DNA of 64,000 nt, from assembly GCF_014495845.1 (NCBI RefSeq), contig NZ_CP061080.1, positions 3,772,001 through 3,836,000 of the forward strand. Reading direction: 5' to 3'. Numbering within the stretch: position 1 is the first letter of the stretch; every line of letters starts with the position of its first letter. The notes below the pieces were generated by a model, which was not told the DNA's origin, ran no database searches, and saw nothing but the letters and a program-made list of their open reading frames with translations. The stretch is from Aquibium microcysteis (lineage in GTDB: Bacteria > Pseudomonadota > Alphaproteobacteria > Rhizobiales > Rhizobiaceae). The translations under genes were made by a program, and so were the position numbers. Shown in pieces: positions 33,326 through 42,593 of this stretch.

Positions 33326-34831
33326 TCAGGCGATGTCGAGGGCGCCGTCGACGAGGGCCTTTGCGCGCTTCATGTCGTAGTTGCGGAACATGTTCTGCTT
33401 CACGATGAAGGAGGCGCCGCCGTAGAACTTCTCGTACTGCTGGTGGCGGTTTCCGAACTCCGAGCCGATGAAGTCCCAGGCCAGCCGCATGAGCTTGATG
33501 CGGTCGCGGGCCGAGCCGGTGCCGGACGCCATGTAGCGTTCGATGTCGGGCGCGGTGAGCGGGCTGTCGAGGTCCTTCTGCGAGGAGGGCAGGCTGATCA
33601 TGGCGGCGCCCGTGAGTTCGCGCACGATCTCGATCATGCGCGGGTTGATCTCGGACTGCAGCGCCATGACCGCGTAGAGCGCCTGCCGGCTGGGCCACAG
33701 CACGCCGTTGGCATCGACGGTGGCGACGGTCTCCTGCGCCTCCAGCATGGTCTCCACGATCGAGATCAGCGCGGCCAGCTCGCCCATCTGCCCCATCACC
33801 GGCGGCAGCGCGGCGTTGCCGGTCGTCTCGTTCATCTTCGCCGCCAGCCCGATGAGGAAGCGCAGCTTGGTGGCGTAGCGCGCCTGGGCCTGGAGATTGC
33901 CGTAGAGATGCGACGGCGTCTTCCACCACTGGTCGCGGCAGACCTCGAGGTTGCGGTAGATGAACACCTCCTCCCAGGGCACGAACACCTTGTCGAGCAC
34001 CACGAAGCAGTCGGACTCGTCGAAGCGGCTGCTCAGCGGGTGGTCGAAGACGTTCGACGCCTGCAGCGCGAAGGGGCGGCGCGGATAGAGCTTGAGGCCG
34101 GGCGCGTTCATGGGGATGGCGACGCCGATGGCGTAGTTCTCGTCGCCCGGCTGCAGCGGATGGATGCAGGACAGGTAGAGATAGTCGGAATAGAGCCCCG
34201 CGGTCGCCAGCTGCTGGGCGCCCGACACGATGATGCCGCCATCGGTCTCCTTGACCACGCCGGCATAGAGCTCCGGATCGGACTGCCGGTGGGCCGGCTT
34301 CGAGCGGTCGATCTGCGGCGGCACGATGGCATAGGTGGCCCACAGATGGTTCTCGCGCAGCTTCTCGTGGAAGGAGACGACCCGCTCGCCATATTCGGCA
34401 CCGCCGGCGGAAAAGACCTCGGGCACGGCCGCGAAGCCGCAGAAGAAGGACGAGACGTGGTCCGGCGTCCGGCCCATCATGCCGAAGGAGGCCTCCGACC
34501 ACATCTCGGAGGCGAGGCGCCGGGCGCGCAGGTCGGCATGGGTGCGGGGGATCTGGTAGGCGCGCAGGACGGGCTTGCCGGAACTGGGCGAGGTGAAGGT
34601 CATGCGCTCGGCATTGGCCGGATCGGCGGCGATGTCGAACAGCTTCGCCGCCGAGCGGGCGGCCGCCGCGAAGGCGGGATGGGTGGTGACGTCGGCGACG
34701 CGCTCGCCGTCGACGAAGACGGCGCGCCCGTCGCGCAGGGAGCGGAGGTATTCTTCGCCGGTGCGCATGGAGGCCGGCGCGGCGGCGGGCGCCTCGGCGG
34801 CAACCCTGACGGCGCGGATGTTCGCGTTCAT
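33326..34831 (-). CDS. HpaB-type flavin-dependent aromatic monooxygenase, copy 1
   Basis: 501 residues from the ATG at 34831, after GGGAGCAG; a longer frame starts at 34888 inside the operator. The protein is a class D oxygenase of the 4-hydroxyphenylacetate 3-hydroxylase family: RTGEEYLRSLRDGRAVFVDGERV at the N-terminus, HEKLRENHLWATYAIVPPQIDRSK, DGGIIVSGAQQLATAG, and ESDCFVVLDKVFVPWEEVFIYRN. It needs reduced flavin from a partner reductase. This copy has none next to it. It differs from copy 2 by a single residue (Ser for Ala in VPEVFSAGG). The substrate may be a hydroxypyridine rather than 4-hydroxyphenylacetate. Confidence 0.88.
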   Translation of the reverse strand: MNANIRAVRVAAEAPAAAPASMRTGEEYLRSLRDGRAVFVDGERVADVTTHPAFAAAARSAAKLFDIAADPANAERMTFTSPSSGKPVLRAYQIPRTHADLRARRLASEMWSEASFGMMGRTPDHVSSFFCGFAAVPEVFSAGGAEYGERVVSFHEKLRENHLWATYAIVPPQIDRSKPAHRQSDPELYAGVVKETDGGIIVSGAQQLATAGLYSDYLYLSCIHPLQPGDENYAIGVAIPMNAPGLKLYPRRPFALQASNVFDHPLSSRFDESDCFVVLDKVFVPWEEVFIYRNLEVCRDQWWKTPSHLYGNLQAQARYATKLRFLIGLAAKMNETTGNAALPPVMGQMGELAALISIVETMLEAQETVATVDANGVLWPSRQALYAVMALQSEINPRMIEIVRELTGAAMISLPSSQKDLDSPLTAPDIERYMASGTGSARDRIKLMRLAWDFIGSEFGNRHQQYEKFYGGASFIVKQNMFRNYDMKRAKALVDGALDIA

Positions 34832-34870
34832 TATCTGCTCCCTGACCTGGTCGGCTGGCCGACATTTAGC

Positions 34871-34894
34871 TACAACAAGTAGCTTCATGTTGTA
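34871..34894 (-). promoter_or_regulatory. Operator before hpaB copy 1, with -35 box
   Basis: TACAACA (34871-34877) and TGTTGTA (34888-34894) are a perfect 7-base inverted repeat spaced by 10 bases, 40 bases before the start. A minus-strand TTGACA lies at 34914-34909. The same TTGACA-plus-palindrome layout occurs before other operons of the island. Confidence 0.65.
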
Positions 34895-35030
34895 TATTTC
34901 GCAGGACCTGTCAAGATCGCAACTCCAGGCGCGCGCGGGCGCGGCGCTGGGCGACGGGCGCGGGACGTGGGAACATGGAGCTTGCGGCGTCGTGATTTTC
35001 GGCTACGCGGACGGGAGCGCAGGAGAGACA

Positions 35031-35609
35031 ATGGACAGACGGCGGTTGATCATCGGAATCAGCGGTGCATCGGGGCTCGCCTACGGGGTGCGCCTGCTCG
35101 AGATGACACGCGAACTCGACCTCGAAAGCCACCTCGTGATGAGCCGGTCGGCCAAGGTGGCGGCCGCCTACGAGGGTTCGCTCAAGGTCAGGGAGATCGA
35201 GGCACTCGCCAGCGTCGTCCACCAGACCGACGACATCGCGGCCAGCATTTCGAGCGGCTCGTTCCGCACCCTCGGCATGATCGTCGCGCCCTGCTCGGTC
35301 CGCAGCCTCTCCGAGATCGCCTACGGCAACACCTCGACCTTGCTGACGCGCGCGGCCGACGTGGCGCTCAAGGAACGCCGGCGGCTCGTGCTGATGGTCC
35401 GCGAGACCCCGCTGCATCTCGGCCATCTCCGCGCGATGACCCAGGCGACCGAAGCGGGCGCCATCATCATGCCGCCGGTCCCGGCCTTCTATGCCAGGCC
35501 GGGGTCGGTCGAGGACATCGTGACCTACACCTGTGCGCGGGCACTCGACCTCTTCGACCTCTCCTTTCCCGGCATCAACCGGTGGAAGAGCGACGCTTCA
35601 CCGGCATAG
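35031..35609 (+). CDS. UbiX-family flavin prenyltransferase
   Basis: 192 residues from the ATG at 35031 behind AGGAGAG. UbiX attaches dimethylallyl phosphate to FMN and so makes the cofactor of UbiD enzymes. Family marks are the N-terminal RLIIGISGASGLAYGVRLLE, SSGSFRTLGMIVAPCSVRSLSEIA, and RETPLHLGHLRAM. It is divergent from hpaB copy 1 and shares its 200-base upstream region. The UbiD gene is on the far side of hpaB. Confidence 0.93.
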   Translation: MDRRRLIIGISGASGLAYGVRLLEMTRELDLESHLVMSRSAKVAAAYEGSLKVREIEALASVVHQTDDIAASISSGSFRTLGMIVAPCSVRSLSEIAYGNTSTLLTRAADVALKERRRLVLMVRETPLHLGHLRAMTQATEAGAIIMPPVPAFYARPGSVEDIVTYTCARALDLFDLSFPGINRWKSDASPA

Positions 35610-35667
35610 GGCGCGGATGTTCCGCCCGCGGGGGGAAGCCGCCGCGGGTCCGGAGCCGGCGGATCGA

Positions 35668-36369
35668 TCAGCCGATATAGGACTGGAAGAGTTCGGCCTC
35701 GTCGTCGAAGCGGGCCCGGTCGCCCTCCGCCACGATCGCTCCGCCGCGGATGACGTAGACGTAGCTGGCGACTTCGAGGGCGAGGTGGACGTTCTGCTCG
35801 ACCAGCAGGATGGAGGCACCGGCCTCGTTCAGCCGCCGGATCGTACGCCCGAGTTCGCCGACCACCATCGGCGCCAGGCCCATCGACGGTTCGTCGAGCA
35901 TCAGCAGCTTCGGGCGCGAGGTCAGCGCGCGGGCGATCGCCACCATCTGCTGCTGCCCCCCCGACAGCGTGCCGGCGCGCCGGTGCAGATGCGACCGCAG
36001 TTCCGGCAGATAGTCGAGCACGCTCTCCATGCGCTCGCGAATCTCGCGGCGCGGCGCGCACTTGATCGCACCCAGTTCGAGATGCTCGCTGACCGACATC
36101 TCGGTGAACAGCTCGCGCCACTGCGGGACGAGAGCCACGCCAGCGCGGAACACACGATGCGCGGGCAGCGACTGGACCGCCTGACCGTCGACCGAGACCC
36201 TGCCGGCCCAGGCCGGGATCAGCCCCATGATCGCGCTGAGCGTGGTCGTCTTCCCGGCGCCGTTGCCGCCGAGCAGGGCCACGACCTGGCCCTTCGCGAT
36301 CCGCATCGACAGGCCGTTCAGCACCTTGTGCGCGCCGTAACCCGCTTCCAGTTCAGAGACTTCAAGCAT
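35668..36369 (-). CDS. livF: Branched-chain amino acid-type ABC transporter ATP-binding protein (LivF)
   Basis: 233 residues. Walker A is GGNGAGKTT, signature LSGGQQQMVAIARAL, Walker B LLMLDEPSMGLAP, and the switch segment ILLVEQNVHLAL is typical of LivF. It is the last gene of a livK-H-M-G-F run and overlaps livG by 8 bases. In catabolic islands such importers often carry aromatic acids rather than amino acids. Confidence 0.93.
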   Translation of the reverse strand: MLEVSELEAGYGAHKVLNGLSMRIAKGQVVALLGGNGAGKTTTLSAIMGLIPAWAGRVSVDGQAVQSLPAHRVFRAGVALVPQWRELFTEMSVSEHLELGAIKCAPRREIRERMESVLDYLPELRSHLHRRAGTLSGGQQQMVAIARALTSRPKLLMLDEPSMGLAPMVVGELGRTIRRLNEAGASILLVEQNVHLALEVASYVYVIRGGAIVAEGDRARFDDEAELFQSYIG

Positions 36370-37138
36370 CGATCGTGCCCCCGAGGTAGGCCTGCTGCAC
36401 GGCGCGGCTGCCCGATATCTCCTCTCCCTTCCCTTCCGCTATCACCCTGCCGCGATCGAGGACGGTGATGCGGTCGCACAGCCGGATGACGAGGGGGATG
36501 ACGTGCTCGATCAGCACGATCGACACCCCCCAGTCGCCGGGAAGCCGGGCGATGAGGGCGTCCAGCTTCTCTACCTGGGCCGGCGAAAGGCCGGCCGTCG
36601 GTTCGTCGAGCATCAGCAGCCGCGGCCGGGCGACCAGGGCGCGTCCGATCTCCACGTAGCGCTGCTGCGCGATGGTGAGGGTATCGACGACGCGGTCCCG
36701 CAGGTCGTCCATGCCCAGGTAGGACAGAACCGCGTCGATCGCCGCATCGCCCTGCCGATCGCCGCCGGCGGCTGCCATGCGATGACCGACGATGAAGGCG
36801 GTCAGCGGGTTGCCGACCGCGGCATGCAGTCCGACGAGCAGGTTCTCGTAGACGGTGAAGCTCTGGACCAGCTGGACCGTCTGGAAGGTGCGGCGGATGC
36901 CGCGGGCAGCACGCTGCGGTGCGGCTAGCGCCGTGACGTCCTCACCCCCGAGCAGGATCGTGCCGTCGCTCGCCGCGGCAAGCCCCGAAATGGCGTTGAA
37001 CAGCGTCGTCTTGCCGGCGCCGTTGGGTCCGATGAGGCCGCGGATCTCGCCTGGCTGCACCCTGAGATTGACCGAATCGACCGCGGTCAGGCCATCGAAG
37101 CGGATGGTGAGGTTCCGGATCTCGAGCAGGGGTTCCAT
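36362..37138 (-). CDS. livG: Branched-chain amino acid-type ABC transporter ATP-binding protein (LivG)
   Basis: 258 residues from the ATG at 37138, which overlaps the livM stop by one base. Walker A GPNGAGKTTLFNAISG, Walker B LLMLDEPTAGLSP and the switch VLIEHVIPLVIRLCDRITVLDRG fit LivG. The signature region reads LTIAQQRYVEIGRAL, the relaxed form usual in this subfamily. RRTFQTVQLVQSFTVYENLLVG is the expected Q-loop region. Confidence 0.92.
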   Translation of the reverse strand: MEPLLEIRNLTIRFDGLTAVDSVNLRVQPGEIRGLIGPNGAGKTTLFNAISGLAAASDGTILLGGEDVTALAAPQRAARGIRRTFQTVQLVQSFTVYENLLVGLHAAVGNPLTAFIVGHRMAAAGGDRQGDAAIDAVLSYLGMDDLRDRVVDTLTIAQQRYVEIGRALVARPRLLMLDEPTAGLSPAQVEKLDALIARLPGDWGVSIVLIEHVIPLVIRLCDRITVLDRGRVIAEGKGEEISGSRAVQQAYLGGTIDA

Positions 37139-38139
37139 CAGGTGCGCGCCTCCGCATCGCGACGCTCGTCGGCTCCGGAGGGAGGTCGGCGGAGCGGCGA
37201 GAATCGCTCCCGAGGGAGTATCCCCCGGTCGAAGAGAAAGCCCGCCAGTCCGCGCGGGAGGAAGATGACGAAGACGATCAGCAGGAGGCCGAAGCCGATC
37301 TCCTGGAGGGCCTGGGCGTTGCGCAGGATCTCCGGCAGCCAGGTCAGCACTGCCGCGCCGATGAAGGGCCCGATCAGACTTGCCGCGCCACCGACGATGA
37401 CCATGCAGAAATGCATGATGGTCTGGTAGAGGTTGAAGTTCTCGGGCGTGATGTAGTGCTGCGTCAGCGAGAACAGGGAACCGCCGATGCCGGCGTAGAA
37501 GGCGCTGATCGCGAAGGCGAGGACCTTCGTGCGCGCGACGTCGATGCCGCTCGACTGCGCGGCGATCTCGCCGTCGCGGATCGCGACGAAGGCCCGGCCG
37601 AGGCGCGACCGGACGATGGACTGCGCCAGGATCGTCATCAGCACGGCAACCGCGAGGATGATGCTGAACGTGTGGATGTCGCTCCGGAACGCCACGCCGA
37701 AGATCCGCGGCGCGGCCACGCTCATGCCGTCGGTACCGCCGGTCACCGGTTTCCAGTGCCGAAGGATCCACTGCATGATCTCCGAGAAGCCGACCGTGAC
37801 CATGGCGAGGTACAGACCGCTGACGCGGATGGCGGGGATGCCGATGACACATCCCACGGCAGCGGCCGCGATGCCCGCGGCCGGCAGGGCCAGCAGGTAC
37901 GGCACGCCCAGTTTGGTGGCCAGCAGCGCCGAGACGTAGGCGCCGATGGCCATGAAGGCCCCGTGTGCGAAGGCGAACATGCCCGCGAAGCCGAGGATCA
38001 GGTTCAGGCCCTGGGCGATGATCACGTAGACCAGCATCAGGTTGATGAGGTACTGCGAATACGCATCGGTCACGAAGGCCATCGCCGCGAGCGCGACGAA
38101 GAAGATCGCATAGACGTTGTTCTGCAGAAAGCCGCGCAT
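37138..38139 (-). CDS. livM: Branched-chain amino acid-type ABC transporter permease (LivM)
   Basis: 333 residues with about ten membrane helices. Family marks are LNLILGFAGMFAFAHGAFMAIGAYVSALL and VGCVIGIPAIRVSGLYLAMVTVGFSEI. The docking loop is seen in FVAIRDGEIAAQSSGIDVARTKVLAFAISAFYAGIGG. It starts 4 bases after the livH stop. Confidence 0.93.
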   Translation of the reverse strand: MRGFLQNNVYAIFFVALAAMAFVTDAYSQYLINLMLVYVIIAQGLNLILGFAGMFAFAHGAFMAIGAYVSALLATKLGVPYLLALPAAGIAAAAVGCVIGIPAIRVSGLYLAMVTVGFSEIMQWILRHWKPVTGGTDGMSVAAPRIFGVAFRSDIHTFSIILAVAVLMTILAQSIVRSRLGRAFVAIRDGEIAAQSSGIDVARTKVLAFAISAFYAGIGGSLFSLTQHYITPENFNLYQTIMHFCMVIVGGAASLIGPFIGAAVLTWLPEILRNAQALQEIGFGLLLIVFVIFLPRGLAGFLFDRGILPRERFSPLRRPPSGADERRDAEART

Positions 38140-38143
38140 CGGT

Positions 38144-39037
38144 TCAGACCCTGACCGCGCGGCGCGAGCCGAACAGGCCCTGCGGCCGGAACAGCAGCAC
38201 GACGATGATGATGATCGGCGCGAAGATATCCATCATCGAGGTTGCGAAGTACCGCCCGAAGAAAATCTCCACGACGCCCATGAGGACGCCGCCGGCAAGG
38301 ACCCCGGACACACTGCCGAACCCGCCCAGGCACGCGGCGGCGAACCCCTTGAGCAGCATGCGGGTGCCCATGTCGGGATGCAGGAAGATCAGCGGCGCCG
38401 CCAGGATGCCGGCCACTGCACCGCAGATCGCCGCGAGCCCCCAGGTCGCCGAGTAGATGCTGCTGGTGTTGATGCCGATCAGCTTGGCGCCCACCGTGTT
38501 CTGCGAAGTGGCGCGCATCTCCTTGCCGAGGGCGGTGGATGCGAAGAACACGGAGAGCGCCGCCGTCAGCGCGACGGCGACGATGACGATCAGCAGGCGC
38601 TGGGTGGAAAGCTCCAGCCCGCCGACCGAGATCGTTTCCGTGGCGAACACCGGCGGCAGGTTGCGCATGCTGTCGCCCCAGGGGATGCGCGCCAGCCCCT
38701 TCAGGACTATCATGAGCCCCACGGTCGCCAGGACGATCGCGACCTCGGTGGAAGCCTTCCCGAGCGAGCGGTTCATGGCGATCGGCCGGATGGCCAGCAC
38801 TTCCACCGCCGCACCCAGGAGCCCGCCGAAGGCCACGGCGATCAGCAGCGACCAGGCGAAGGGAATTCCAAGCAGGACGTTGGCCACGTAGACGGCGAAG
38901 GCGCCGGCCATGAAGAACTCGCCATGCGCGAAGTTGGGAATCCCCTGCGCGTTGTAGACGAGCACGAGGCCGAGACCGACCAGACCGTAGAGACAGCCGG
39001 TCGAGACCCCCACCGAGAGCAGGGCAGCGAATTCCAT
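38144..39037 (-). CDS. livH: Branched-chain amino acid-type ABC transporter permease (LivH)
   Basis: 297 residues from the ATG at 39037. The N-terminal GVSTGCLYGLVGLGLVLVYNAQGIPNFAHGEFFMAGAF is the LivH hallmark, and the docking loop is EMRATSQNTVGAKLIGINTSSIYSATWGLAAICGA. A 325-base gap separates it from the binding-protein gene upstream. Confidence 0.93.
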   Translation of the reverse strand: MEFAALLSVGVSTGCLYGLVGLGLVLVYNAQGIPNFAHGEFFMAGAFAVYVANVLLGIPFAWSLLIAVAFGGLLGAAVEVLAIRPIAMNRSLGKASTEVAIVLATVGLMIVLKGLARIPWGDSMRNLPPVFATETISVGGLELSTQRLLIVIVAVALTAALSVFFASTALGKEMRATSQNTVGAKLIGINTSSIYSATWGLAAICGAVAGILAAPLIFLHPDMGTRMLLKGFAAACLGGFGSVSGVLAGGVLMGVVEIFFGRYFATSMMDIFAPIIIIVVLLFRPQGLFGSRRAVRV

Positions 39038-39362
39038 GTGCAGTCTCCAGTCATTCCCTAGGCGGCCGCATGCCGGGTCGCGGTTCTGAGAGACCCGGCC
39101 GGCGCTCCGGTCGGATGGCGTCGCGGGCCGCAGCGCACGGCGGGACAGCCGCCGGGCGTCCCGAAGCGGGACGATTTCCGAGGCTGGGCTGCGCGTTCCC
39201 GGAGCGTGGACCGCGGTATTGCGCCGCAAGCACTCGCGGCGCCGCCGCAGCGGCGCATCGCACACGAACGGCCATGTCAGCGGGTAGCCGCGCAAACCCG
39301 CGTGTCGTTTCGGCGCGACGCGATCCGGCCGCACGGATGCGACCGGACCGCCGGACGCCGCC
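39038..39362. other. Interval between livK and livH
   Basis: 325 bases of GC-rich sequence without a supported gene. CGCGGCGCCGCCGCAGCGGCG near 39236 and other short inverted repeats could attenuate transcription after the binding-protein gene, as is common in such operons. Confidence 0.4.
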
Positions 39363-40535
39363 CTACTTCCAGGTGTCGCCGATCGCGGTGACCTTGCCGT
39401 CGCGCATGCCCCACACGGAGCCCGTCTTGCAGCCTTCGAGGTCGGTGGCGGCGAAGTTCAGGGTGCAGGCCATCGGTCCGCCGTCGAGATTCTGGATCTC
39501 CGCCAGCGCCGCCATGAACGAGTCGCGGGTGAGGTCCGGACCGGCCCGCTTCAGCGCCTCCACCACCGCGATGGCACCCGACGTGCCGTAGAAGGCCGAG
39601 GCCTGGACCTTGTCGTCGGGATAATACGTCTTCAGCATGTCGATCCACGGCGCCATCGGCGCTTCGGTCAGCGGCGACTTGTAGAACGAGACCACATAGG
39701 TGTTCTCGAGCGGCTTGGTGTCTCCGACCCGGTCCACGAGGTCCTGCAGGTCCACCACGGTGGCGCCCATGGTGGGCACCGTGAGACCGAGCCGTGCCGC
39801 GTCCTTCAGGTAGACGGAGGCAGGAGCCGGACGGGCGACAAGGACGACCGCGTCGGGGTTCATCGACTTCACCTTGAGAACCTGTGCCGTCGCGTCCGTC
39901 GCCTCGACCTCGATCGGCTCGAGCCCGAGATACTCGATGCCGCGCGCCTTCAGGCTTTCCTCGAGCTTCGGATAGCGAACATTGGCGATCGCGTCGGTGT
40001 TGCCCACGGCCGCGACCTTCTTGATGTTCGGCATCGTGGCCAGGAAGTTCGCGATGATCTCGCCGTCGTAGCTGCCGGGCAGGAAGGCCCGGCCGATCTG
40101 GTCGTTGGGCTGCTGCACGATCTCGTCGGCGGTGGCGACGAGCACCATCAGCGGAACCTCGTCCGAAAGCACCATCTCGCGAACCGGCAGGGTCGCGCCG
40201 GAGCAGCTGCCGCCGTGAAGCATGAAGACGCCGTCGCGATGCACGAGCTTCTTGGCTGCGGCCAGCGCCAGCGGCGCCTGGCACTGGTCGTCCTCCACGA
40301 CAACCTCGATCTTGCGGCCATGGATGCCGCCCTCGGCGTTGACCGCGTCATAGATCATCTTGGCGCCGTTGATCGTCGGCCAACCCCACGCAGCAGCCGG
40401 ACCGGTCAGGGAGCCGAACATGCCGATCTTGATCGACGTGTCGGTGATGCCCGGATCTTCCGCCATGGCGGCGGACGGGACGGCAGCGGCGAAAATGGCC
40501 ACTCCCAGAGCGCGAAACACTGACTTCGATTTCAT
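39363..40535 (-). CDS. Liv-type ABC transporter substrate-binding protein
   Basis: 390 residues. Signal peptide SVFRALGVAIFAAAVPSAAMAED, then the periplasmic type I binding fold: ITDTSIKIGMFGSLTGPAAAWGW, NAEGGIHGRKIEVVVEDDQC, and VYLKDAARLGLTVP. This clade (ABC transporter substrate-binding proteins with GSLTGPAAAWG) often binds aromatic acids. It heads the minus-strand Liv operon. An operator-like palindrome lies about 195 bases upstream. Confidence 0.9.
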   Translation of the reverse strand: MKSKSVFRALGVAIFAAAVPSAAMAEDPGITDTSIKIGMFGSLTGPAAAWGWPTINGAKMIYDAVNAEGGIHGRKIEVVVEDDQCQAPLALAAAKKLVHRDGVFMLHGGSCSGATLPVREMVLSDEVPLMVLVATADEIVQQPNDQIGRAFLPGSYDGEIIANFLATMPNIKKVAAVGNTDAIANVRYPKLEESLKARGIEYLGLEPIEVEATDATAQVLKVKSMNPDAVVLVARPAPASVYLKDAARLGLTVPTMGATVVDLQDLVDRVGDTKPLENTYVVSFYKSPLTEAPMAPWIDMLKTYYPDDKVQASAFYGTSGAIAVVEALKRAGPDLTRDSFMAALAEIQNLDGGPMACTLNFAATDLEGCKTGSVWGMRDGKVTAIGDTWK

Positions 40536-40728
40536 CTGTATTCCCCTTTTATGTCGTTGTGTCGGTTCAAAGCGGACGGGCCTGCCTCATCGCCGCCCGA
40601 AATGCCCGCAGGCACTCCCGGCAGCCGCGGCGGCGCCTGCCCTTCCGCACGCACACGTCGGCCGTCCCCATGGGCATTCCCACGGGTCGATCCGGATCGG
40701 CTCTTTTCAGGGACGTCGACGGTATAGA

Positions 40729-40760
40729 TACATTCTTTATGTTATTAATGTAGCTGTCAA
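40729..40760 (-). promoter_or_regulatory. Operator and -35 before the Liv operon
   Basis: TACATT (40729-40734) and AATGTA (40747-40752) form an inverted repeat spaced by 12 bases. A minus-strand TTGACA at 40760-40755 sits directly before it. The site lies in the gap between the TRAP dctM stop and livK. Confidence 0.6.
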
Positions 40761-40768
40761 GAACGCAT

Positions 40769-42040
40769 TTACCGGAACAGTTCGACGAGCCCGAGGGAAA
40801 TGGGCGCGATGGTGACGATGGCTGCGAGCGACAGGATCATCAGGATGACGTACGGGAGGACGGCCCGTATCATGAACGGGAAGGACTCCTTGAACGCCAC
40901 GGAACCCACGATGATGTTCAGGCCGAAGGGCGGCGTCAGGTAGCCGATCTCCAGGTTCACGATCATGATGATCCCGAAGTGGACCGGATCGAAGCCGTAC
41001 TCGTTGACCAGCGGAAGGAACAGCGGCGCGAAGATCACGATCGCCGAAAAGGCTTCCATGATGCAGCCCACCAGCAGCAGGGTGATGTTGATGGCCAGCA
41101 TCATCGCCCATCCGCTGTGGACGTACTGCGTGATGAAGCTCACGAACTGCTGCGGCATGCCCTCGATGGCCACGACGTTGTTGAGACTGGATGCCACTGC
41201 GAAGATCGGCAGAATGACGCCCAGCATCGACACCGTCGACAGCGCCACAGTCCCGTAGTCGGATGGCTTCATCTCGCGGTGGATGAAGAGCTCGACGATC
41301 AGCGAATAGAACAGCGCCACGGCTGCCGCCTCGGTCGGGGTGAACTTGCCGGAGTAGATGCCGCCGAGCAGGATGACCGGCATCATGAGCGCCCATCCGC
41401 CACGCCGCAGGGCCGAAAGGACCTCGGCCGCGTCGAAGGCGTCCGGCGCCCGGTGTCGGTTCATGAAGACCACATAGATCGCGAAGACGAGGGTCAGGAG
41501 AATGCCGGGGCCTATCCCGGCGAGAAAGAGATCGACGACCGACGTCTCCGTGCTCATCCCGTAGAGCAGCAGCGGTATGGACGGAGGAATGATGATGCCG
41601 AGGGTGCCCGCTGACGCGATCGCGCCAAGCGAAAGCTTGCGATCATAGCCTTCCTTCAGCAGCGCCGGATACATGATCGCGCCGATCGCCAGCATCGTGA
41701 CGACGGACGAGCCGGAAATCGCCGCGAAGACCGCGCAGGACAGGATGCAGGCGAGGGCGAGGCCGCCACGGATCGGCCGCGTGATGGCGACGACGATCCG
41801 GATGATTCGCTGGGCGATCGTCCCCCGCGTCATGACCGCGCCGGCCAGGATGAACATCGGGATCGCCAGGAGCGTCTCACGGTCGACCGCGAACCAGATA
41901 TCCTGGATCAGGAACTCGATCGACGACCGGCTCACGAAGAAGGTGTGGATGACGGCCGCGACCACGATCAGGATCACGATGACGTTCTGCCGCAGGACGA
42001 GCAACAGCACGACCAGCGCGACGAGTGCCAGAGCGGTCAT
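40769..42040 (-). CDS. TRAP transporter large permease (DctM)
   Basis: 423 residues with about 12 membrane segments. The family motifs IAQRIIRIVVAITRPIRGGLALACILSCAVFAAISGSS and SLGAIASAGTLGIIIPPSIPLLLYG are clear, as is GYLTPPFGLNIIVGS near the end. With the small permease (4-base overlap) and the binding protein it forms a sodium-driven importer for an organic acid. Confidence 0.94.
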   Translation of the reverse strand: MTALALVALVVLLLVLRQNVIVILIVVAAVIHTFFVSRSSIEFLIQDIWFAVDRETLLAIPMFILAGAVMTRGTIAQRIIRIVVAITRPIRGGLALACILSCAVFAAISGSSVVTMLAIGAIMYPALLKEGYDRKLSLGAIASAGTLGIIIPPSIPLLLYGMSTETSVVDLFLAGIGPGILLTLVFAIYVVFMNRHRAPDAFDAAEVLSALRRGGWALMMPVILLGGIYSGKFTPTEAAAVALFYSLIVELFIHREMKPSDYGTVALSTVSMLGVILPIFAVASSLNNVVAIEGMPQQFVSFITQYVHSGWAMMLAINITLLLVGCIMEAFSAIVIFAPLFLPLVNEYGFDPVHFGIIMIVNLEIGYLTPPFGLNIIVGSVAFKESFPFMIRAVLPYVILMILSLAAIVTIAPISLGLVELFR

Positions 42041-42570
42041 TGCGGGATCTCCGCTTCATCCTTGGACGGGGCAATCTGCGGGTAGGCAGCGTACGCCAGG
42101 TATCGCAGCGCCGCCGAGACGAAAGCGTAGGGAAGGATGACCTGCATCGGCCAGACGGGAAGGTCGAGGCCGACGCCCCGGTGGCCGTCGATGGCCGAGG
42201 CCTGGACGAAGAGGTAGGAATGGTAGGCCAGGAAGGCGAAGATGGCCGCCGAGACGAAGTAACCGATGCGGCCCACTGCAGGCCGCATCGCGGGAGGAAA
42301 GACGCCGTCCAGGACACGGGGCCGCAGATGCTCCCCGCTCTGGATGGCGATCACGAAGCCGAGCATTCCGGCGATGGTGGCACAGTAGACCGCGACACGC
42401 TGGGCCCAGGGAATTCCCTGCCCCATGACCTCGCGTCCCAGCACGTCCGCCATGAGCAGCGTGCCCGAGATCGAGATGGCGGCGATGGCGACCCAGGTTT
42501 CCGCGCGGCTGAGGCCGCGCAGCAAGGTTTCGACCACCGGTCGGGCGGCGGTGTCAGCGTCGGCTTGCAT
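42037..42570 (-). CDS. TRAP transporter small permease (DctQ)
   Basis: 177 residues from the ATG at 42570. Four membrane helices with the DctQ pattern: RAETWVAIAAISISGTLLMADVLGREVMGQGIPWAQRVAVYC, then LPVWPMQVILPYAFVSAALRYL near the C-terminus. It lies between the binding protein (23 bases away) and DctM (overlapping). Confidence 0.9.
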   Translation of the reverse strand: MQADADTAARPVVETLLRGLSRAETWVAIAAISISGTLLMADVLGREVMGQGIPWAQRVAVYCATIAGMLGFVIAIQSGEHLRPRVLDGVFPPAMRPAVGRIGYFVSAAIFAFLAYHSYLFVQASAIDGHRGVGLDLPVWPMQVILPYAFVSAALRYLAYAAYPQIAPSKDEAEIPQ

Positions 42571-42593
42571 GGCTTCGTCCCGGTTGCGCGCGT

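Larger units (their letters stand above)
33279..34935. repeat. 1657-bp direct repeat, copy 1 (hpaB with its promoter)
   Basis: This block recurs at 56235-57891 in the same orientation, offset by 22956 bases. I find seven mismatches: 34271, 34376, 34379, 34400, 34411, 34412 and 34451. All lie within 181 bases; the other roughly 1470 bases look identical. No transposase or terminal repeats flank it. Confidence 0.93.

Noticed and set aside
33443..34882. Plus-strand 479-residue frame opposite hpaB copy 1, repeated at 56399-57838
   Set aside because: Antisense shadow of hpaB in GC-rich DNA. It was useful only to confirm that the two copies match outside the 181-bp patch.
36362..37852. A 496-residue version of LivG starting at 37852
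   Set aside because: The extra N-terminus is an out-of-frame reading of livM. The Walker A protein starts at 37138.
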